A stretch of DNA of 9,442 nucleotides from contig JANXSC010000448.1 of assembly GCA_025352845.1 (NCBI GenBank), positions 1 to 9,442 on the forward strand, read 5' to 3'. This document shows, piece after piece, positions 6,306 through 9,442 of this stretch. The position numbers and the translations under genes were made by a program. The first letter of the stretch is position 1, and each line of letters opens with the position of its first letter. Origin of the DNA: Opitutaceae bacterium (GTDB lineage Bacteria > Verrucomicrobiota > Verrucomicrobiia > Opitutales > Opitutaceae). The notes below the pieces were generated by a model. The model was not told the origin of the DNA, searched no databases, and worked only from the letters and a program-made list of their open reading frames with translations.

Positions 6306-9300
6306 ATGCCTCGGCTACTCGTCTCGCTCTTCGTTGTGTCCGCCGCCTCCGCGGTCGCGGTGCCGCTGGAGTTCAATCGCGATATCCGCCCGATCCTGTC
6401 GGAAAACTGTTTTCAGTGCCACGGGCAGGACGCGTCCAAGCGCGAGGCCAAGCTCCGGCTCGACGAGCGCGGGAGCGCCACGCTCGCGCGCGACGGCATC
6501 GCCGCCATCCTTCCCGGCAAACCTGACGAGAGCGAAATGGTGCGCCGCATTGCGTCGACGGACGCCAGCGAGCACATGCCGCCCGCCGAATCGCACAAGG
6601 CGGTCACACCCGCGCAAGCTGCGCTGCTCCGGCAATGGATTGCCGAGGGCGCGAACTACCAGAAGCACTGGGCCTTCGAGCCGGCGCGCCGGCCGACGCT
6701 GCCGGTGGTGCGCAACGCGCGCTGGACGCGCGGCCCGATCGATCGGTTCATCCTCTCCCGGCTCGAAAGCGAGGGCCTCGCGCCCTCGGCGGAGGCTACG
6801 CCCGAGGCATGGCTGCGGCGCGCGAGTTTCGATCTGGTTGGTCTGCCGCCGACGCCGGCGGAGTTCGACGCGTTTGCCGCCGAGGTCGCGAAGCGCGGCG
6901 AGCGCGCCTACATCGCCGCCGCGGATCGATTGTTGGCCTCGCCGCACTTCGGCGAGCGGCTCGCGATCGACTGGCTCGATGCGGCGCGCTACGCGGACAC
7001 GCACGGCTTCAACAACGACTCGACGCGCACGATGTGGCGCTGGCGCGACTGGGTAATCGAGGCGTTCAACGCGAATCTGCCCTACGACCGCTTCATCACG
7101 GAGCAACTCGCGGGCGATTTACTGCCGAAGCCGACGCTCGAGCAGCGGATCGCCACGGGCTTCGGCCGCAATCACGTCATCAACAGCGAGGGCGGCATCA
7201 TTGAGGAGGAATATCGCGTCGAGTATGTCGCCGACCGCGTGCGCACGTTGAGCACCGTGTGGCTCGGGCTCACGATGGAGTGCGCGCGCTGCCACGACCA
7301 CAAGTTCGACCCCGTCACGCAGCGCGACTACTACCGGTTGTTCGCGTTTTTCAACAACGTCCCCGAACATGGCGAAGACGGCCGCGTGGCCAACGCGGTG
7401 CCGATGATTCCCGCGCCGACGCGCGAACAGCAGGCAGCGCTCGCGACGCAGGAGCGCGAACTTGCCGCGCTTGAGGCGAAGCTCCGCGCGCCGCGCGCCG
7501 CGTGGCGAATGACGACCGAGATGTCCGCCCGCGCCGAGACGCTCATCGCGCAGGCATGCGCCACGCGCGACGCCGCCGACGCCGCAGCCAAGGGTGTGGC
7601 GCTGCTCAATCACGAAACCCCGCCGGCGGATCACGTGACGCCGACCGTTCCCGCCGCGAAACTCGATTTCAGCGGGAAACAGGGCGTGACGCTCGCGTTC
7701 TGGCTGCGGCCCGACGCCGACAATCCGCGCGATGTCGCGCTGCTCTCGGCGTTCGACTACAAGGGCTCGTCGGCCGATGCGCAGTATGGCAAGGGCAGCG
7801 AAGTGCGGCTGATCGACGGCGAGGTGGAGGTGCGGCTGAGTTCGCGCTATCCGGTTTACGCGATCGTGCTGCGCACGGAGGGCGCTGCGATCCGCCCCGG
7901 CGCGTGGCGGCACGTCGCGGTCAGCTATGCGGGCGGCAAGACTGCGGCCGCCCTCCGCCTTTTCATCGACGGCACCGAAGTCGCGACGCGCGTGCTCTAC
8001 GACGGGTTGCAGGCGGAACCGCCGAAGCGCGAGTTTCTCGTCGGGGCCGACAACGCGAAAGACAGCGCGCGCTGGAGCGGCGAATTGCGCGAGCTGCGCG
8101 GTTTTCCGAGCGCGATCGGCACGGCGATGGTGCGCACGGAAATTTTCGCGACCGCAGAGTTGCCAGAGCAGGGCGACGCTTTGCGTGAACTACTGCTCGC
8201 CGATTCAGGCGCGAGCCGCGAACAATTTACCCGGCGAAACGAAATTTGGGAAACGCACCTCGCGCTTCGGCGCAGCCTGCCCACCGCGATGGTGATGCAG
8301 GAGCTGGCGCAACCGCGCGCGGCGTTTGTGCTGTCGCGCGGACGCTACGATGCGCCGAGCGATCCGGTGGAGCCGGGCGCACCGGAGACGCTGCTCGCAC
8401 CGTGGCCGCTGGGCGCACCGCGCAACCGGCTCGGGCTCGCGCGCTGGCTCACGCAGTCGCAGCACCCGCTCACCGCGCGCGTGATCGTGAACCGTTTTTG
8501 GGCGCAGCTCTTCGGCACCGGAATCGTGAAGACGCTTGAGGATTTCGGCTCGCAGAGCGAATGGCCGAGCCATCCCGAACTGCTCGACTGGCTCGCGCGT
8601 GAATTCGTCGACGGCGGTTGGAACGTGAAAGCGCTCTTCAAATCACTCGTGCTGTCCGCGACCTATCGCCAGAGCAGCGCCGTCACGCCCGCGCTTCTTG
8701 CGCGCGATCCCGAAAATCGGCTGCTCGCCCGCGGCCCGCGCGTGCGCCTCCCCGCCGAACTAATTCGCGATCAGGCGCTCGCGGTGGCGGGCCTGCTCGA
8801 CGAACGCATCGGTGGGCCGAGTGTGTTTCCCTACCAGCCGGAAAAACTCTACGAAGGCATCGTCGTCGGCGCCGAATATCCCGGCACGAAGTGGCTGCTC
8901 AGCACCGGCGGCGATCTCCATCGGCGCAGCCTCTACACGTTTTGGAAACGCACGATCACGCATCCGGCGATGACGTCGTTCGACGCGCCCGACCGCGAGT
9001 TCTGCACCGTGCGCCGCTCGCGCACCAACACACCGCTGCAGGCGCTCACACTCTGGAACGAACCCGGCAACGTCGAGGCCGCGCGCCAGCTCGGCGCGCG
9101 GATGTTGCACGAACCGGGCGATGACGCCGCGCGCGTGGCTTTCGCGTTTCGCTGCGCCACTGGCCGCCGCGCCACGGCTGCCGAGACGCGCGTGCTCACC
9201 ACTGCGCTCGTGCGGATGCGCGGCGAGTTCGCCGCAAATCCAGACGATGCCGGAAAGCTCCTGAAGGTGGGTGCCACTGTTGCCGATGCTTCGCTTAATA

Positions 9301-9374
9301 CCACCGAACTTGCCGCTGCGACCAGCGTCGCGAGCATGATTCTGAGCCTCGACGAAACCGTGACCAAGAACTGA
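6306..9374 (+). CDS. Exported PSD1/planctomycete-type cytochrome protein (PSCyt1-DUF1549-LamG-DUF1553)
   Basis: The product has 1022 residues. Residues 1-18 (MPRLLVSLFVVSAASAVA) form a Sec signal peptide, which fixes the start although no ribosome site is seen. Next comes a PSCyt1 cytochrome-c-like domain (about 22-110) with one haem-binding CFQCH (35-39), the LRLD....A...G motif and HMPP, which may supply the axial Met. DUF1549 (about 145-355) contains DWLDAARYADTHGF and a second CxxCH, CARCH (326-330). A helical, coiled-coil-like stretch (about 375-400) leads to a LamG/concanavalin-like insert (about 453-595), with WLRPDA, GAWRHVAVSY and LRLFIDGTEV. DUF1553 (about 702-960) has PRNRLGLARWL, ARVIVNRFW, the ATYRQSS stretch and RSRTNTPLQALTLWN. 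Such proteins are numerous in Planctomycetota and Verrucomicrobiota and are thought to serve periplasmic polysaccharide degradation; their reaction is not established. A DUF1501 gene usually follows, but none begins before the window ends. Confidence 0.95.
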   Translation: MPRLLVSLFVVSAASAVAVPLEFNRDIRPILSENCFQCHGQDASKREAKLRLDERGSATLARDGIAAILPGKPDESEMVRRIASTDASEHMPPAESHKAVTPAQAALLRQWIAEGANYQKHWAFEPARRPTLPVVRNARWTRGPIDRFILSRLESEGLAPSAEATPEAWLRRASFDLVGLPPTPAEFDAFAAEVAKRGERAYIAAADRLLASPHFGERLAIDWLDAARYADTHGFNNDSTRTMWRWRDWVIEAFNANLPYDRFITEQLAGDLLPKPTLEQRIATGFGRNHVINSEGGIIEEEYRVEYVADRVRTLSTVWLGLTMECARCHDHKFDPVTQRDYYRLFAFFNNVPEHGEDGRVANAVPMIPAPTREQQAALATQERELAALEAKLRAPRAAWRMTTEMSARAETLIAQACATRDAADAAAKGVALLNHETPPADHVTPTVPAAKLDFSGKQGVTLAFWLRPDADNPRDVALLSAFDYKGSSADAQYGKGSEVRLIDGEVEVRLSSRYPVYAIVLRTEGAAIRPGAWRHVAVSYAGGKTAAALRLFIDGTEVATRVLYDGLQAEPPKREFLVGADNAKDSARWSGELRELRGFPSAIGTAMVRTEIFATAELPEQGDALRELLLADSGASREQFTRRNEIWETHLALRRSLPTAMVMQELAQPRAAFVLSRGRYDAPSDPVEPGAPETLLAPWPLGAPRNRLGLARWLTQSQHPLTARVIVNRFWAQLFGTGIVKTLEDFGSQSEWPSHPELLDWLAREFVDGGWNVKALFKSLVLSATYRQSSAVTPALLARDPENRLLARGPRVRLPAELIRDQALAVAGLLDERIGGPSVFPYQPEKLYEGIVVGAEYPGTKWLLSTGGDLHRRSLYTFWKRTITHPAMTSFDAPDREFCTVRRSRTNTPLQALTLWNEPGNVEAARQLGARMLHEPGDDAARVAFAFRCATGRRATAAETRVLTTALVRMRGEFAANPDDAGKLLKVGATVADASLNTTELAAATSVASMILSLDETVTKN

Positions 9375-9422
9375 GCAGCATGACATCCGCGATCCGCATG
9401 ACGGCCGAGCTTTCTGTTGTAG

Positions 9423-9442
9423 GCGGGGTGCCCTCACCCCGC
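9423..9442. repeat. GC-rich perfect hairpin at the window edge
   Basis: GCGGGGTG (9423-9430) and CACCCCGC (9435-9442) form a perfect 8-bp stem around the loop CCCT, starting 48 bases after the stop codon of the cytochrome-like gene. It could be that gene's terminator, but any following T-tract lies outside the window. The preceding TTCTGTTGTAG plus a C/G-rich palindrome also looks like a dispersed palindromic repeat unit, which is inference. Confidence 0.5.

Noticed and set aside
7119..7913. A 264-codon - strand frame inside the cytochrome-like gene
   Set aside because: It is an antisense shadow of the well-conserved DUF1549/LamG region; its Arg-rich composition is typical of such shadows in GC-rich genes.
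9380..9442. Open frame MTSAIRMTAELSVV running to the window edge
   Set aside because: It runs straight through the GC-rich hairpin, shows no signal or known start motif, and is too short to judge.

Overview
The window looks like a chromosomal segment of a GC-rich member of the Planctomycetota-Verrucomicrobiota group, most likely an Opitutaceae-like verrucomicrobium. This is inferred from the gene families. The 1022-residue PSD1/planctomycete-type cytochrome protein is nearly a signature of that group, and the Tat-exported Gfo/Idh/MocA oxidoreductase is common there. Most starts lack a clear Shine-Dalgarno sequence. No rRNA, tRNA, CRISPR array or intact transposase gene was seen.

Left part (1-2344, + strand): the 3' end of a family 2 glycosyltransferase gene, then a gene for a polytopic membrane protein that resembles GT-C sugar transferases and carries a C-terminal soluble domain. 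Together they look like the end of a surface-polysaccharide locus. The second gene uses codons that are scarce elsewhere in the window, which suggests a different history.

Middle (2342-3983): a convergent gene on the - strand encodes an unrecognised secreted protein with a carbohydrate-binding-like C-terminal domain. It ends in a clear rho-independent terminator whose T-tract overlaps the stop codon of the facing gene. Its signal peptide appears to be broken by a one-base deletion in an A-run. A 150-bp MITE-like element, with perfect inverted ends and an apparent TA target duplication, lies about 40 bp upstream of its ancestral start codon.

Right part (3984-9374): a probable - strand pair, a DoxX-like membrane protein followed by the Tat-exported oxidoreductase, is separated by a 118-bp spacer holding a 16-bp inverted repeat. 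A 320-bp intergenic region separates this pair from the divergent + strand gene for the large exported PSCyt1-DUF1549-LamG-DUF1553 protein. This half looks like an exported redox and carbohydrate-processing neighbourhood. The window ends in a GC-rich hairpin that may be the start of a dispersed repeat or a terminator.

No clearly new multi-gene system is evident. The most unusual points are the MITE beside a secreted-protein gene with a disrupted signal peptide, and that protein's unrecognised N-terminal domain.
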